Source of the DNA: Filimonas lacunae
GTDB taxonomy: Bacteria > Bacteroidota > Bacteroidia > Chitinophagales > Chitinophagaceae
Assembly (NCBI RefSeq): GCF_002355595.1
Contig: NZ_AP017422.1
Coordinates: 2,604,001 to 2,668,000, forward strand
Reading direction: 5' to 3'
DNA: 64,000 nt
Part shown: one piece after another, positions 52,545-61,560 of the stretch
How the letters are laid out: the number at the start of each line of letters is the position of its first letter
Numbering within the stretch: position 1 is the stretch's first letter
Notes under the pieces: generated by a model
Told to the model about the DNA's origin: nothing
Seen by the model: the letters and a program-made list of their open reading frames with translations, nothing else
Database searches by the model: none
Program-made: the position numbers and the translations under genes

Positions 52545-53444
52545 ATGAAAAAACAATTCATAGGATTAACTATTGTATGCAGCGTGCTCTTTGCCCATTC
52601 GGGCAAAGCGCAGCTGTATTATAATAACGCGGTAGCGCATTATTACCGTAACAACTACCTGGCCAACCCGGCCTATGCAGGGGCGCATGACAATCCGTTT
52701 GTGTATGCATTGGCCAACCGTAGCTGGATTGGTTTTGACGGAGCGCCTACGCTGATGCAGTTAACAGGGGATATGGGGTTTGGTAAAAACTCCGCTGCGG
52801 GTTTGCAATTGACCAACGATAAAAGTGGTGTGCTGCGCCGCACTTCTGCTAAAGTGAGTTATGGCTATAAAATAAAACTGAGCGGGAAAGAGCAGATACG
52901 TTTGGGCTTTTCACTGGCCACCTACAAACAGCAACTGGATGGCGCTGCTATTATAGATGGTGGTGCGGTAGATAATGGTGCAAAGCAATTTAACCAGAAA
53001 GGCTGGCAGGTAGATGGCGATTTTGGCGCGGTGTACGAGTTGAAAGGTTTTTCATTCAGTGCAACCGGCTTTAACCTGCGTCAGTGGTTTCCTAAGGTCA
53101 CCGGTAACGATATAGACATGGAAACCATGAACGTTATGACTTCTTACGCCTGGAAACCAGAAGGCAACAATGAGTATGAAATTAAGCCTCTGTTATCGGG
53201 CCGCTTTTTTACCAAACGTTCCTGGATACTGGCTGCGGGTACACAGTTCACCTACGATCAAACTTTCCACGCCAGCGCCATCTGGCAAAACACCGGCAGT
53301 ATTTGTGGTACATTGGGCCTGTTGCTGAAAAACTTTGGCGAGCTGAACTTGTCTTATGTATCTAACAATAAACAGGGATACGGACAGCAATATGAAGTGG
53401 GAGTGGGGATAGGATTAAAAAGTAAAAAAGAGAATGCAGAATAA
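52545..53444 (+). CDS. PorP/SprF family type IX secretion membrane protein
   Basis: 299 residues. Signal peptide (IVCSVLFAHSGKAQ), then the family pattern: HYYRNNYLANPAYAGAHDNP, QLTGDMGFGKNSAAGLQLTN, SAKVSYGYKIKLSGKEQIRL and LSGRFFTKRSW. It forms an outer-membrane beta-barrel of about 14 strands. SprF-type proteins are needed for surface display of one particular type B cargo, generally the gene just before them, here the 1956-residue adhesin. ATG 52545 is used because an AAGAAGAGGA stretch precedes it, a rare good ribosome site; ATG 52518 lies only 3 bp behind the adhesin stop. A terminator follows directly. Confidence 0.9.
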   Translation: MKKQFIGLTIVCSVLFAHSGKAQLYYNNAVAHYYRNNYLANPAYAGAHDNPFVYALANRSWIGFDGAPTLMQLTGDMGFGKNSAAGLQLTNDKSGVLRRTSAKVSYGYKIKLSGKEQIRLGFSLATYKQQLDGAAIIDGGAVDNGAKQFNQKGWQVDGDFGAVYELKGFSFSATGFNLRQWFPKVTGNDIDMETMNVMTSYAWKPEGNNEYEIKPLLSGRFFTKRSWILAAGTQFTYDQTFHASAIWQNTGSICGTLGLLLKNFGELNLSYVSNNKQGYGQQYEVGVGIGLKSKKENAE

Positions 53445-53487
53445 CAACAAAGCCGCCTGAACACATTCCAGGCGGCTTTGTTGTTTA
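53445..53487 (+). terminator. Rho-independent terminator of the adhesin operon
   Basis: A perfect 15-bp stem (CAACAAAGCCGCCTG with its complement) and a 9-base loop directly follow the PorP/SprF stop codon. Confidence 0.9.
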
Positions 53488-53537
53488 TGGTATTGTTTAC
53501 CGAAGCAATAAATGAACCATATAAAAGTAGCTATCAG

Positions 53538-54153
53538 ATGAAAACATTGGAAGAAGTAAAAGCGCTCTTTGAGCATAAGAACTATATGGTGCGTAGCGTT
53601 TTATCGATGAATATAATTTCAAAGATGATTATTCGGAGTATTATAAGCAGGTTATTTTTGCTGCCGTGCATGTGGCAAACGGTTTTTACTTGTCGGATCT
53701 CATAGACGTAGCGGGATGGTTGGGGTTTTACGATAAGGTACTGTGCGGACGATTTTTTGCTTACTTATGGGAGAAAAGAATTTCCTGGTAAAGCTGTCGG
53801 TACTTGATTATTTTAAATACCGTAGTGCGGAAGAACTGGCCTGGTTTCCATATGAAGAGGCACTTTGCCAGTTTGTAAACAGGAAAGGGAATAGTAGAAT
53901 TATAAAGAACCAGACTATCGTAAACTTAATATGCCTGCATTCTTCTAAAAAAGAAGAATACCTGGAGCTATTGTTTCAATCACTTGCCGTTACCAAAGAT
54001 TGGAGAAGTATTTACCGGGTGGTGAATGATGCAATGTTCATGGAGTGTCTGACGTATTGCAGAGAGGAGATAGTGGGATATGTAAAAAAGTTAGCTGAAA
54101 GTAATGACTACGGGAAGCGCGTGCAGGAGTTGTTAGAAAGGAAATGTTCGTGA
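53538..54153 (+). pseudogene. immunity-like helical protein gene with two frameshifts
   Basis: Three frames continue one protein. ATG 53538 starts MKTLEEVKALFEHKNYMVR; from about 53600 the sequence goes on in another frame as RFIDEYNFKDDYSEYYKQVI and AGWLGFYDKVLCGRFFAYLW; from about 53770 a third frame gives EKNFLVKLSVLDYF and SAEELAWFPYEEALCQFVN, ending VQELLERKCS. The helical pattern and size (about 205 residues) fit HEAT-like immunity proteins, but I cannot name the family. Two indels within 180 bp mean a dead gene or sequence errors. Confidence 0.6.
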
Positions 54154-54217
54154 AAGAAAAAGAAGTGCCTTGTATGAATAAAAAGCCTGGATGTTTACAC
54201 CGTCAATCTCTTTATAA

Positions 54218-54613
54218 ATGATATATCGTGCCATAGTGAATGAATATGGAGAAGAAAAAGCACTTTTTCCTAATTGCTCTGGAAACAGTGCATTTATAAA
54301 CTGTATTCTTCTGAAGGAAAATCTGAAAATACCATTTCCCAAATGGAGATTTAATAGAAGGAGGTTCGAAAGAAGACTGACAAAATGGGGTGTTCGTCTG
54401 ATTGATCTTACAGCCTATTCTTTTTTAAATACTTTAATATATAGAGTATTGGCGTGTCTGGAGAAATATGACTGTATCTGCATAGGTACAGCCGGGATGG
54501 CCTTTGACGATTTATATAAGTTGAATGATTTTTTAAGTCAAATAGATAACAAGCTGGATAGTAAAATAATATGCCTGACATTTCACGGAGATTTTGCTAT
54601 AACTGAAATTTAA
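54218..54613 (+). CDS. small hypothetical protein, possibly immunity-type
   Basis: 131 residues, basic in the middle (KWRFNRRRFERRLTKWG) and then hydrophobic (DLTAYSFLNTLIYRVLACLE). The end reads DLYKLNDFLSQIDNKLDSKI and FHGDFAITEI. No family recognised. It has no signal peptide. AT-rich like its neighbours. Its place between a broken immunity-like gene and an Imm35 gene (12 bp downstream) is the main argument that it is an immunity-type gene. Confidence 0.55.
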   Translation: MIYRAIVNEYGEEKALFPNCSGNSAFINCILLKENLKIPFPKWRFNRRRFERRLTKWGVRLIDLTAYSFLNTLIYRVLACLEKYDCICIGTAGMAFDDLYKLNDFLSQIDNKLDSKIICLTFHGDFAITEI

Positions 54614-54625
54614 AAGCAAGGTAAG

Positions 54626-54922
54626 ATGTTAAATTTAGAACAAGCACAAATACGTGCGCAGGAGAAACTAACCGAGATTGAAAGTCGTGGTCGGCATAAA
54701 CTGTGTTTATTAAGTGATCCGCTTGAGTTTAAGTACGGCTGGGTATTTTTCTATCAATCCGAAGAGTATATCAGAAAAGGTGATATTATGACCATACTTG
54801 GAGGAAACGCTCCTATTTTAGTTGATAAGTATAGTGGATTGGTATTATCAACAGGTACGCGAAGGGATATAAGTTATTATATAGAAGTGTACAGTGAATT
54901 TAGAGAAAAGATGGGCGCATAG
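54626..54922 (+). CDS. Imm35/YrhB family immunity protein
   Basis: 98 residues. The family pattern is complete: LEQAQIRAQEKLTEIE at the start, YGWVFFYQSEEYIRKGD, GGNAPILVDKYSGLVLSTGT, and ISYYIEVYSEF near the end. Imm35 (YrhB) proteins are predicted cytoplasmic antidotes to polymorphic toxins and are usually found beside toxin genes of secretion systems. Which toxin it counters is not visible, since no toxin domain lies within the window. Co-directional with its neighbours at short distance. Confidence 0.75.
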   Translation: MLNLEQAQIRAQEKLTEIESRGRHKLCLLSDPLEFKYGWVFFYQSEEYIRKGDIMTILGGNAPILVDKYSGLVLSTGTRRDISYYIEVYSEFREKMGA

Positions 54923-54945
54923 AATTGTACAAGTAATAACTACAC

Positions 54946-55614
54946 ATGAAAAATAACAGTTTTTTGCAAAAAAGACTTTATAGCATTTTACTGGCTGCTG
55001 TCGCGGGCTACTGCATCGTGTTGTTTAGCTGTAATAGAAATAGAACAGGTGGGCTTACGTTGATGTTGGAGCAGCCTTTTGAGCAAAGTTCTATGATTGC
55101 TGTGAATGATCGTTATTGGAGTGTATGGGACACTACATGGACGCCGGACGGAGAGGAAACGATAGGGAAGCAGGTCTTTCAGATCAGGAAGGACAGCCTG
55201 GTTGCTGTAGATTCGTCTACTGTTATAGATACTACACTGAATTATAAAGTATTGGCTGTCAGAACAGGAGATTACCAGCTTGTGCCGGATACCGCCGCTG
55301 CCAGCTGGGTTGCATTAAAGAAAAAGCATCCTGATATTTACCAGGCTAAAGATATGGGAGCTTTTGTGTGTGCATTGGCCAGCAGTCTTAATGAGTGTAG
55401 CTTACAGGTGTACAGACAAAATGGAGATAGGATAGATTCTGTGGCACTGGGCAGCTATGATTTTTATGCTCCGCAACTGTTGTTGCATGATTTTGATAAG
55501 GATGGAGTGCCTGAAATATTGGTGTTGGCTAATTTTTATGTACACAACCATTTTCTGAACGATGTCAGGGCATATACAATAAAAAAGCGCTTTTATAGCT
55601 ATGAAAACTATTAA
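54946..55614 (+). CDS. hypothetical secreted/lipoprotein
   Basis: 222 residues. The N-terminal hydrophobic stretch ends at a lipobox-like VLFSC (Cys29). The rest has a beta pattern ending in LLLHDFDKDGVPEILVLANF, a single FG-GAP/VCBS-like calcium loop (DFDKDGVPE). No family recognised. The last 14 bp overlap the next gene, so both are probably translated together. A role as envelope partner of the immunity-type tract is a guess. Confidence 0.6.
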   Translation: MKNNSFLQKRLYSILLAAVAGYCIVLFSCNRNRTGGLTLMLEQPFEQSSMIAVNDRYWSVWDTTWTPDGEETIGKQVFQIRKDSLVAVDSSTVIDTTLNYKVLAVRTGDYQLVPDTAAASWVALKKKHPDIYQAKDMGAFVCALASSLNECSLQVYRQNGDRIDSVALGSYDFYAPQLLLHDFDKDGVPEILVLANFYVHNHFLNDVRAYTIKKRFYSYENY

Positions 55615-56098
55615 CAGGGCGATTGCGGGTGTTTGTGTATTGTGTTTTTCTGTTCTCCTGGTATTTCTTTCCTATTGCTTTGTAAGGGATGTTGTTTTTG
55701 TTTATACTAATGAAAGTACGGTGGGGTATTTTGAGAAAGTTGACCGTAAGTATAAGACCATTTATTTACACTATTATAATGCCTTTGAGTATAAAGAAGT
55801 GAAAGCAGCCACCCATGTTCGTAGGGGGCTGCTGGAAGATTTGGGAGATGCCATGAGTGAAACGGTATATTACCAACGTTGGTTTGATGTGGTGTATTTG
55901 GAGGGCGATGCTGCTAAACCTACAACCATGAAGCTGGTGCTTGATTTTATCGGATTAATTATGCTAGTGTTTCCTGTGTATACTTCAGGTAAACTCCTGA
56001 TAAAAGGCGGAAAGGTATTTAGTAGAGAAAGGAATAAAAGTAAGGGCAGGAGTAGAAAACAATTAGGCAAGTCCGGAAGGATGTATAAGCATTCATGA
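55601..56098 (+). CDS. hypothetical membrane protein, DUF3592-like
   Basis: 165 residues with a membrane helix at each side of a soluble domain: VCVLCFSVLLVFLSYCFV near the start and MKLVLDFIGLIMLVFPVYTS near residue 125. Between them comes TVGYFEKVDRKYKTIYLHYY, which resembles the small beta domain of DUF3592 proteins. The tail is very basic (RERNKSKGRSRKQLGKSGR). Overlaps the previous gene by 14 bp. Confidence 0.55.
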   Translation: MKTINRAIAGVCVLCFSVLLVFLSYCFVRDVVFVYTNESTVGYFEKVDRKYKTIYLHYYNAFEYKEVKAATHVRRGLLEDLGDAMSETVYYQRWFDVVYLEGDAAKPTTMKLVLDFIGLIMLVFPVYTSGKLLIKGGKVFSRERNKSKGRSRKQLGKSGRMYKHS

Positions 56099-56172
56099 AG
56101 ACAAATGCTCATCAATACTCTGGTGAGCACCGAAGAAAAACAAGTAATCATTAAGAACATAGCGAATTAGTA

Positions 56173-57132
56173 ATGACGTACCTGGAGAATGTATTAGATG
56201 TTATCGATAAAATTTCGGACCTGACTTTTCAAAGAGCTGTTTGGTGGAATTCGGAATACTATGATCCTATTTTAGATTATAGCGAAGCGGTAAATACTCT
56301 TGAATCCTTTAGCTTTTATGATGATGTAAAAAACAGGCAGTTTTCTTTTTCAAAAGAGGAATACGAAGAAGTGGACTTTTTTATAGAGGCGTTATTGGCC
56401 TATGATTCTTTCAGGCCCTTAGACAGCGGAATGGCGGTAGATGGTGACTGGCTGAAAGTGGTAGAGAGTGCGAAAAAGGTGAAAGTACTTGTTCAACGAA
56501 TTGCAGAACCGACATCTGTTTATAGTACTACCTTTTTCGGGTATTGGAAGGAGCATAGGGCAGGCATAGAGGATGTTCCAAGCATAAAAGATTATGTGAA
56601 TGAGACGATAAATAACTCCTATGTTAAGGAAAAGCTGGTGCGTTACTTAATGTCCGGGGGCATTGAAGTAGTTAGCAGCGAATTGTTAACTCATGCTTTT
56701 ACGGGAGAAAGATTCTCCATGTCTTATTGTATACTAACTGATGGTGTATGGAGTTGGCCACAGGATCTGGCGCTGTATGTATTGGATTATCATGTAGTCA
56801 TTCCGCAGGAGTGGTATGAGTATATAGTGTCTATGGATTTTACTATTCCGGAGGAGGTAAAACAGCAAAATCCGGGCGTAGACTGGGATGGGCTTCTACA
56901 CAAGGAATCGGCTTCTTCCATTGTAATGACCGGCTGGCGTGAAGGCATGGAAAAAGTAAGTATGATACGGTTGCAGAGAAGCTTACTCGAACTGACAATG
57001 ACAGAAGCCAAGGAAAATATAGACAAATTACTAGATGGCAAAGAAATCACGCTGAGTGTAAGTGATATAACTATAGCAAAGGTATTTGTGGCAGCTGCTA
57101 ACGAGTTGGGTGTTGATTGTTTATTAAAATAG
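56173..57132 (+). CDS. hypothetical cytoplasmic protein, possibly immunity-type
   Basis: 319 residues without signal peptide. Segments are acidic and aromatic: TFQRAVWWNSEYYDPILDYS, FSFSKEEYEEVDFFIEALLA and TDGVWSWPQDLALYVLDYHV. The WSWPQDLALYVLDYHVVIP block looks like a small domain that I have seen in immunity-like proteins, but I cannot name it. The C-terminal third is helical. Co-directional with the tract, 74 bp after the previous gene. Confidence 0.6.
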   Translation: MTYLENVLDVIDKISDLTFQRAVWWNSEYYDPILDYSEAVNTLESFSFYDDVKNRQFSFSKEEYEEVDFFIEALLAYDSFRPLDSGMAVDGDWLKVVESAKKVKVLVQRIAEPTSVYSTTFFGYWKEHRAGIEDVPSIKDYVNETINNSYVKEKLVRYLMSGGIEVVSSELLTHAFTGERFSMSYCILTDGVWSWPQDLALYVLDYHVVIPQEWYEYIVSMDFTIPEEVKQQNPGVDWDGLLHKESASSIVMTGWREGMEKVSMIRLQRSLLELTMTEAKENIDKLLDGKEITLSVSDITIAKVFVAAANELGVDCLLK

Positions 57133-57166
57133 ACGATTTTTTAGAAACAAAAATGTGACAGATATT

Positions 57167-57535
57167 ATGCTCGTGCGATTTTTAAAAATATTGTTGGCTG
57201 TTTTATCTGCTATGTGTTGGGTTGTGCTGATTTATTGGCCGCAGGAGGCCGGAAGAATTATGTTTGCGTTTTGGACAGCTTTATATTTTTTCCCTTTCTT
57301 TTTTATTGTATTAGCGCTGATCACTGTTGTATTAAGGATCGGGTGCTTAGTGTTGGTAAGGTCTTTTTTTCATCATAGTATAGCTATGCTTGTGAATGTA
57401 ATGCTGCTTGTTGCAGTTGCTATATTCTCCTGGCGGATGCCTGTTCCTGTTGAAGAGATCACTTTGTTTGCCTTCTGTGTGAATGCGTTAAGTTTTACTT
57501 TTTCTATTTTTACATATTATAGACTACAGACCTAA
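57167..57535 (+). CDS. small hypothetical membrane protein
   Basis: 122 residues from ATG 57167 (a GTG at 57155 is also possible). Four membrane helices: ILLAVLSAMCWVVLIYW, MFAFWTALYFFPFFFIVLAL, AMLVNVMLLVAVAIFSW and FAFCVNALSFTFSIFTYY. No family recognised. It ends with a 4-bp overlap with the convergent pseudogene. Probably last gene of the immunity-type tract. Confidence 0.6.
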   Translation: MLVRFLKILLAVLSAMCWVVLIYWPQEAGRIMFAFWTALYFFPFFFIVLALITVVLRIGCLVLVRSFFHHSIAMLVNVMLLVAVAIFSWRMPVPVEEITLFAFCVNALSFTFSIFTYYRLQT

Positions 57536-57767
57536 CATTTCACTGTTTTCTTCTTCTTACCCAATGCCCCACGGGCTTCTACTTTGGCTATATAAGCAAC
57601 CGCGTTTAGAGATGGGCGGAAGTCATTTTCTCATTTTCGGCAATTAAGTCGGCCAGGTACATGGCATCGGCATAACCTGTGGTGTATAGCTCGAGTGCCA
57701 GCTGGTGGGATAAAGAATGGAATTGATGGGAGGTTGCTGTTAGAAAATAGGCTTTAAGATATTGCAT
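57532..57767 (-). pseudogene. frameshifted small hypothetical gene
   Basis: ATG 57767 starts MQYLKAYFLTATSHQFHSL and runs to AENEKMTSAHL* at 57606. In another frame the protein continues from about 57614 as SLNAVAYIAKVEARGALG and KKKKTVKC before a TAG at 57532. The joined product would be about 78 residues, a helical protein with basic tail. Family unknown. Confidence 0.55.
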
Positions 57768-57798
57768 AAAATGATATATAACACAATAGTGGTAAAGC

Positions 57799-57830
57799 TT
57801 TGAAGTCATTGGGCAAAAGGTATATCTTTG
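57799..57830 (+). promoter_or_regulatory. promoter of the Rhs-like operon
   Basis: TTTG at 57799-57802 and TATCTTTG at 57823-57830, 20 bases apart, match the Bacteroidota -33/-7 boxes exactly. Transcription would start near 57837, leaving a leader of about 200 bases before the GTG start of the operon. Confidence 0.6.
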
Positions 57831-58037
57831 CTTTGTCTTAACATTAATACACAACCCTTAACACATGATGAAATAAAAGTACCCTGTCCTTATTGGCACA
57901 CATTTTTTCCATCTTACTGCTACATATCCTTATTTACTCTACTCGATTAAATCTGTTTGTAGGCTGTTTTCGATTAGTTAGTTTGTTTTAAATACCCTGC
58001 AGTAGCTGTTGCTATTGTTAAATTCTCTTGAACGTAC

Positions 58038-60431
58038 GTGAAAACGCTGGTGTCGTTTATTGTAATACTACTATGCCTGTTTGGCCCGTTATATGGTCAA
58101 AAGGGGTTTCCTGCCGGGAAAGTTGTTGCCGTGCCGGCCCCACGTTATTTTTCATCTGCTGTGCCAGAGGTTGTGTATGCCGATACGCTTTCAACAGACA
58201 CAGCTGGCAGCAGTCGTTATCTGATGCCTTACACCCGCCAGTTGGGTAAGCCTGGTTTTAGTTCTTATATACCTGTTTCGGCCAGGGGCAATGTGAGTAC
58301 TATTAATAATAATGCCGGGAACAAAAATCCGCAGATAGCTACTGTTCCTGCTATTACCATACATGGTAACGTTTTATACAGCGTAGACTACCGATCGTAT
58401 ATAGATACTCCCTATGCCGAGCATGATATATATTATCATACCGTGCAAACCTACCTGGATATCACCTATAAAAACAATTACCCTTTCCGTGTTTTTCTTA
58501 CCAATCGCTTCAGTAACTCCTTGCTTACCCGTAAGCTAACTGATTTGAATATGCAGTTTAGTGCTGCTGATTTTGCCAGCCGTCTCCGGCAAATTATGAA
58601 CCGGTATCCGCTTCCAAAGCTTCCTGGCGATTCGTTGGGGATGATAGAGCATCAGCTGGATGCTAAAAGAGACGAGCTGCTTCAATTGAGAAGCTGGTCT
58701 AACAGTCCGGGCGTTGTTCAAAAGTTGATAGAAGCGAAAGAGACAGCGTTATATGGGAGCAAGCCAGAACTGGCGGCAGATTCTATTCCTGCATTACCTG
58801 CTGTGGCTTTTTCCAGACCCGATGCTCCGGATAGAAAAAAGATACCTGGTTATTTGAAAGATTGGTTCAGTAGGCGTTCCGACAGTTCTGCGGTTTCACA
58901 GAAACCAGCTGTGGATACCAGCTTTATGCAAACTTATCAAACCCGAAAAAGACGTATCGATACCCTGGAGCAACAGGTGCAGCAGTTAGAAAAAAGGTAT
59001 CAGCATCATAAGCAGCAGGTAGCTGCCTGGCAGCAGCAAAGAAACAACGAGCTGTACAAGTCTTCTTCAGGCACCCAGCAGCTGGATGCTGAAATAGCAG
59101 CCAGGCAGGTGCCTGACAGCGCTTTACCGGCTGGGTATCAAACCTTGCTGGCGATAAAAACATTGGGTGTAGGGCGAACAGTAGTAGATTATTCTGAGCT
59201 GTCTGTGAAAAACGTAAGCATTAATGGCCTGCAAATAGAGTATAATCCTTCTTACTATGTGGCTGTTGCGGCGGGAAGTATTGATTATCGCTTTCGCGAT
59301 TTTATTGTAAAAAATGCATCAGCGCCTGCGCAGTACCTGTATATGGTGAGAGCTGGTAAAGGACTAAAAAACGGAACAAATATAATAGTAAGCTGGTATG
59401 CCGGTAAAAAACAGGTTTACAATAACACCGGTAGCAACAGCGGAACACAGCCAGATTACCACCTGATGGGTTTTACGCTGGAAGGCAATTGCCGGGTAAA
59501 TGCTAGTACTTACCTTACTGCGGAGGTGGCCAAGTCGTCTGTACCTTACTATAACAATGGCACTAATAAAAGCCTGCTGGCATCGGCAGTGCATCTGGGC
59601 GAACATGCCAATGAAGCGTATTCCCTGAAGCTGCAAACGATAATACCTGCCAGCACCACCCGCATAACAGCTTATTTCAAAAGGTATGGTGCCTCGTTTC
59701 AGTCTTTCAGTTACATTACTACCGGCACTCAGCAAAAAGCCTGGATGATTAAGGCCGATCAGCCTTTCTTTAAAAACCAGTTACTGGTTACAGCATCTTT
59801 AAAAGAAAATGATTACACCAACACTACCACCAATATTACCTATCAGAACAATACAGTTTTTAAAAGCATACAAGCGACTCTTCGGTTACGTCGCTGGCCC
59901 GTATTTTCCCTGGGTTATTACCCCAGTTCGCAATTAACAAAGCTGAGTGATAGCGCTTATGTCGAAAACCTGTTTTACTCCCTGGTAGGCAGCGCCAGTT
60001 ATTATTATAAAGTAGATGGTGTGGATATGAGCACTACAGCTTTATATACGCGCTTTTACAACAAGCCTTCTGATAGTGCTTTTGTGTACAGCAATACCTC
60101 TACTTTTTTACTAAGTCATGCACTGTTATATGCAAAGTTTACCTGGCAAACCACTGGTTCTGCCTCACTGGCTGCTATGTATAATTTATACACGGTAGAT
60201 AACGCGGCGCAATATGCACTGTTAAACTGGCTAAGGGTGGGTGCGGGTATTAAATATAATTACCAGACGTATTATAACAGCATACAAATAGGCTATAAAG
60301 GCAATGTGCTGATAAAGATGAAAAAATTAGGCGAAGTACAACTAATGATGGAAAAAGGATTTATACCAGGCTCTAACAGGCAACTGGTAGAAAACAATAC
60401 AGGCCGTTTCAGCTATTTTAAAATATTCTAG
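58038..60431 (+). CDS. large outer-membrane protein of the Rhs-like operon
   Basis: 797 residues from GTG 58038; no ATG gives the signal peptide (VSFIVILLCLFGPLYGQ). After an N-terminal region with a beta domain (VPAITIHGNVLYSVDYRSYI) comes a long coiled coil (about 185-335, RKRRIDTLEQQVQQLEKRYQ). The last 450 residues alternate in short amphipathic strands such as PSYYVAVAAGSIDYRF and VRAGKGLKNGTNIIVSWYAG, and end in FSYFKIF with a terminal Phe as in outer-membrane barrels. Probably a barrel that inserts, exports or anchors the giant protein encoded two genes downstream (inference). The following gene starts 15 bp after the stop. Confidence 0.7.
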   Translation: MKTLVSFIVILLCLFGPLYGQKGFPAGKVVAVPAPRYFSSAVPEVVYADTLSTDTAGSSRYLMPYTRQLGKPGFSSYIPVSARGNVSTINNNAGNKNPQIATVPAITIHGNVLYSVDYRSYIDTPYAEHDIYYHTVQTYLDITYKNNYPFRVFLTNRFSNSLLTRKLTDLNMQFSAADFASRLRQIMNRYPLPKLPGDSLGMIEHQLDAKRDELLQLRSWSNSPGVVQKLIEAKETALYGSKPELAADSIPALPAVAFSRPDAPDRKKIPGYLKDWFSRRSDSSAVSQKPAVDTSFMQTYQTRKRRIDTLEQQVQQLEKRYQHHKQQVAAWQQQRNNELYKSSSGTQQLDAEIAARQVPDSALPAGYQTLLAIKTLGVGRTVVDYSELSVKNVSINGLQIEYNPSYYVAVAAGSIDYRFRDFIVKNASAPAQYLYMVRAGKGLKNGTNIIVSWYAGKKQVYNNTGSNSGTQPDYHLMGFTLEGNCRVNASTYLTAEVAKSSVPYYNNGTNKSLLASAVHLGEHANEAYSLKLQTIIPASTTRITAYFKRYGASFQSFSYITTGTQQKAWMIKADQPFFKNQLLVTASLKENDYTNTTTNITYQNNTVFKSIQATLRLRRWPVFSLGYYPSSQLTKLSDSAYVENLFYSLVGSASYYYKVDGVDMSTTALYTRFYNKPSDSAFVYSNTSTFLLSHALLYAKFTWQTTGSASLAAMYNLYTVDNAAQYALLNWLRVGAGIKYNYQTYYNSIQIGYKGNVLIKMKKLGEVQLMMEKGFIPGSNRQLVENNTGRFSYFKIF

Positions 60432-60446
60432 TAACAAGAGTTGAAA

Positions 60447-61535
60447 ATGAAAATACAAAAGTTGATCTTTTTATGGTTGCTGCTGGCAGCTGTTCCCACA
60501 TCTGCACAGCTTACCATGGCATTGCAGGTACCTCCCGTAGGCGTGGTACAGAAAACGCAGCTGTGGAATATGGTATTGGTAAATGCAGGAAATACCGCAA
60601 CGGCAGAGGTGAATATCACCATGCTTAACGTGGCAGATCATACGCCGGTACTCACTGCAGCCAGCCGTTCTGTAACCCTGCAAAAGGGAGCGAACCAATT
60701 AAGGTACACAGATTTTTCTCCTGTAGCCTGGAAATATTTATCCGGAGCTTTCAGTGCAGATATGAATCCAGAGGGTTTAATACCCGTGGGTAATTACACC
60801 GTTTGTTATGCAGTAGGAGGCTGGCAGGGTGATACGTATGTATCTTTAACGGAAGACTGTATCAACCTGGAAATACAGCCCTTGAGCCCGCCTGTATTAA
60901 ATACCCCTGCGGATAAAGATACCCTGTTGTCTTTATATCCGCAGTTTACCTGGCTGCCACCTTCTCCACTCAATTTATTCAGTAACCTGAGTTATGATGT
61001 ATCTGTTACTGCTGTGTTGCAGGGCCAGTCGGCATTGCAGGCGGTACAGCAAAATATACCCTTTTACACAGCTGGCAATCTTGCCACTCCTATAAGTATT
61101 TACCCGGTATCGGCGCCTTCGCTGGATACTGCGCGGTGGTATGCATGGGCTGTAGTGGCAAAGAACAATAACCAGGTAGTAGCTCAAAGTGAGGTGTGGA
61201 TGTTTTACGTGCCTGGAATGACAAAAGGTACAGAAGATATTGCCGCCAGATCGTACCTGTTGTTGAAAAAAGAGCAGGACGCGGCAGGGGTAAGCTTTAT
61301 TGCGGCGGGTGGTGCAGGACTCAGCTTTTATTCTTACGAAAAAGAGCATCAGGCTGCTATTACTTTTACGGGTCCTGATGGAAGTGTAGTGCGCCAAGCC
61401 AAGGTAATGGTGAGTTATGGAAATAATTTCTGGTGGTTTGATAACAAGGGCGACTTTAAAAAGAATAGCGTGTATAAGGTGTCTTTACAAGACAGTCATC
61501 GCAGTCAGTATATCACTCATTTTATGATACAATAA
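60447..61535 (+). CDS. secreted Ig-like protein of the Rhs-like operon
   Basis: 362 residues with signal peptide (LIFLWLLLAAVPTSAQ). Two or three Ig or fibronectin-like domains can be seen: LVNAGNTATAEVNITML; SPPVLNTPADKDTLLSLYPQ, which fits a fibronectin-type start; and LDTARWYAWAVVAKNNNQVV. The C-terminal part is a beta domain ending in SQYITHFMIQ. The protein resembles the TANFOR-type proteins next to Bacteroidota Rhs-like genes, but I give no firm name. It is in operon with both neighbours (15-bp and 25-bp gaps) and probably acts in the periplasm or on the surface. Confidence 0.65.
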   Translation: MKIQKLIFLWLLLAAVPTSAQLTMALQVPPVGVVQKTQLWNMVLVNAGNTATAEVNITMLNVADHTPVLTAASRSVTLQKGANQLRYTDFSPVAWKYLSGAFSADMNPEGLIPVGNYTVCYAVGGWQGDTYVSLTEDCINLEIQPLSPPVLNTPADKDTLLSLYPQFTWLPPSPLNLFSNLSYDVSVTAVLQGQSALQAVQQNIPFYTAGNLATPISIYPVSAPSLDTARWYAWAVVAKNNNQVVAQSEVWMFYVPGMTKGTEDIAARSYLLLKKEQDAAGVSFIAAGGAGLSFYSYEKEHQAAITFTGPDGSVVRQAKVMVSYGNNFWWFDNKGDFKKNSVYKVSLQDSHRSQYITHFMIQ

Positions 61536-61560
61536 TTACAGCAAAGGATAACGATAATAT

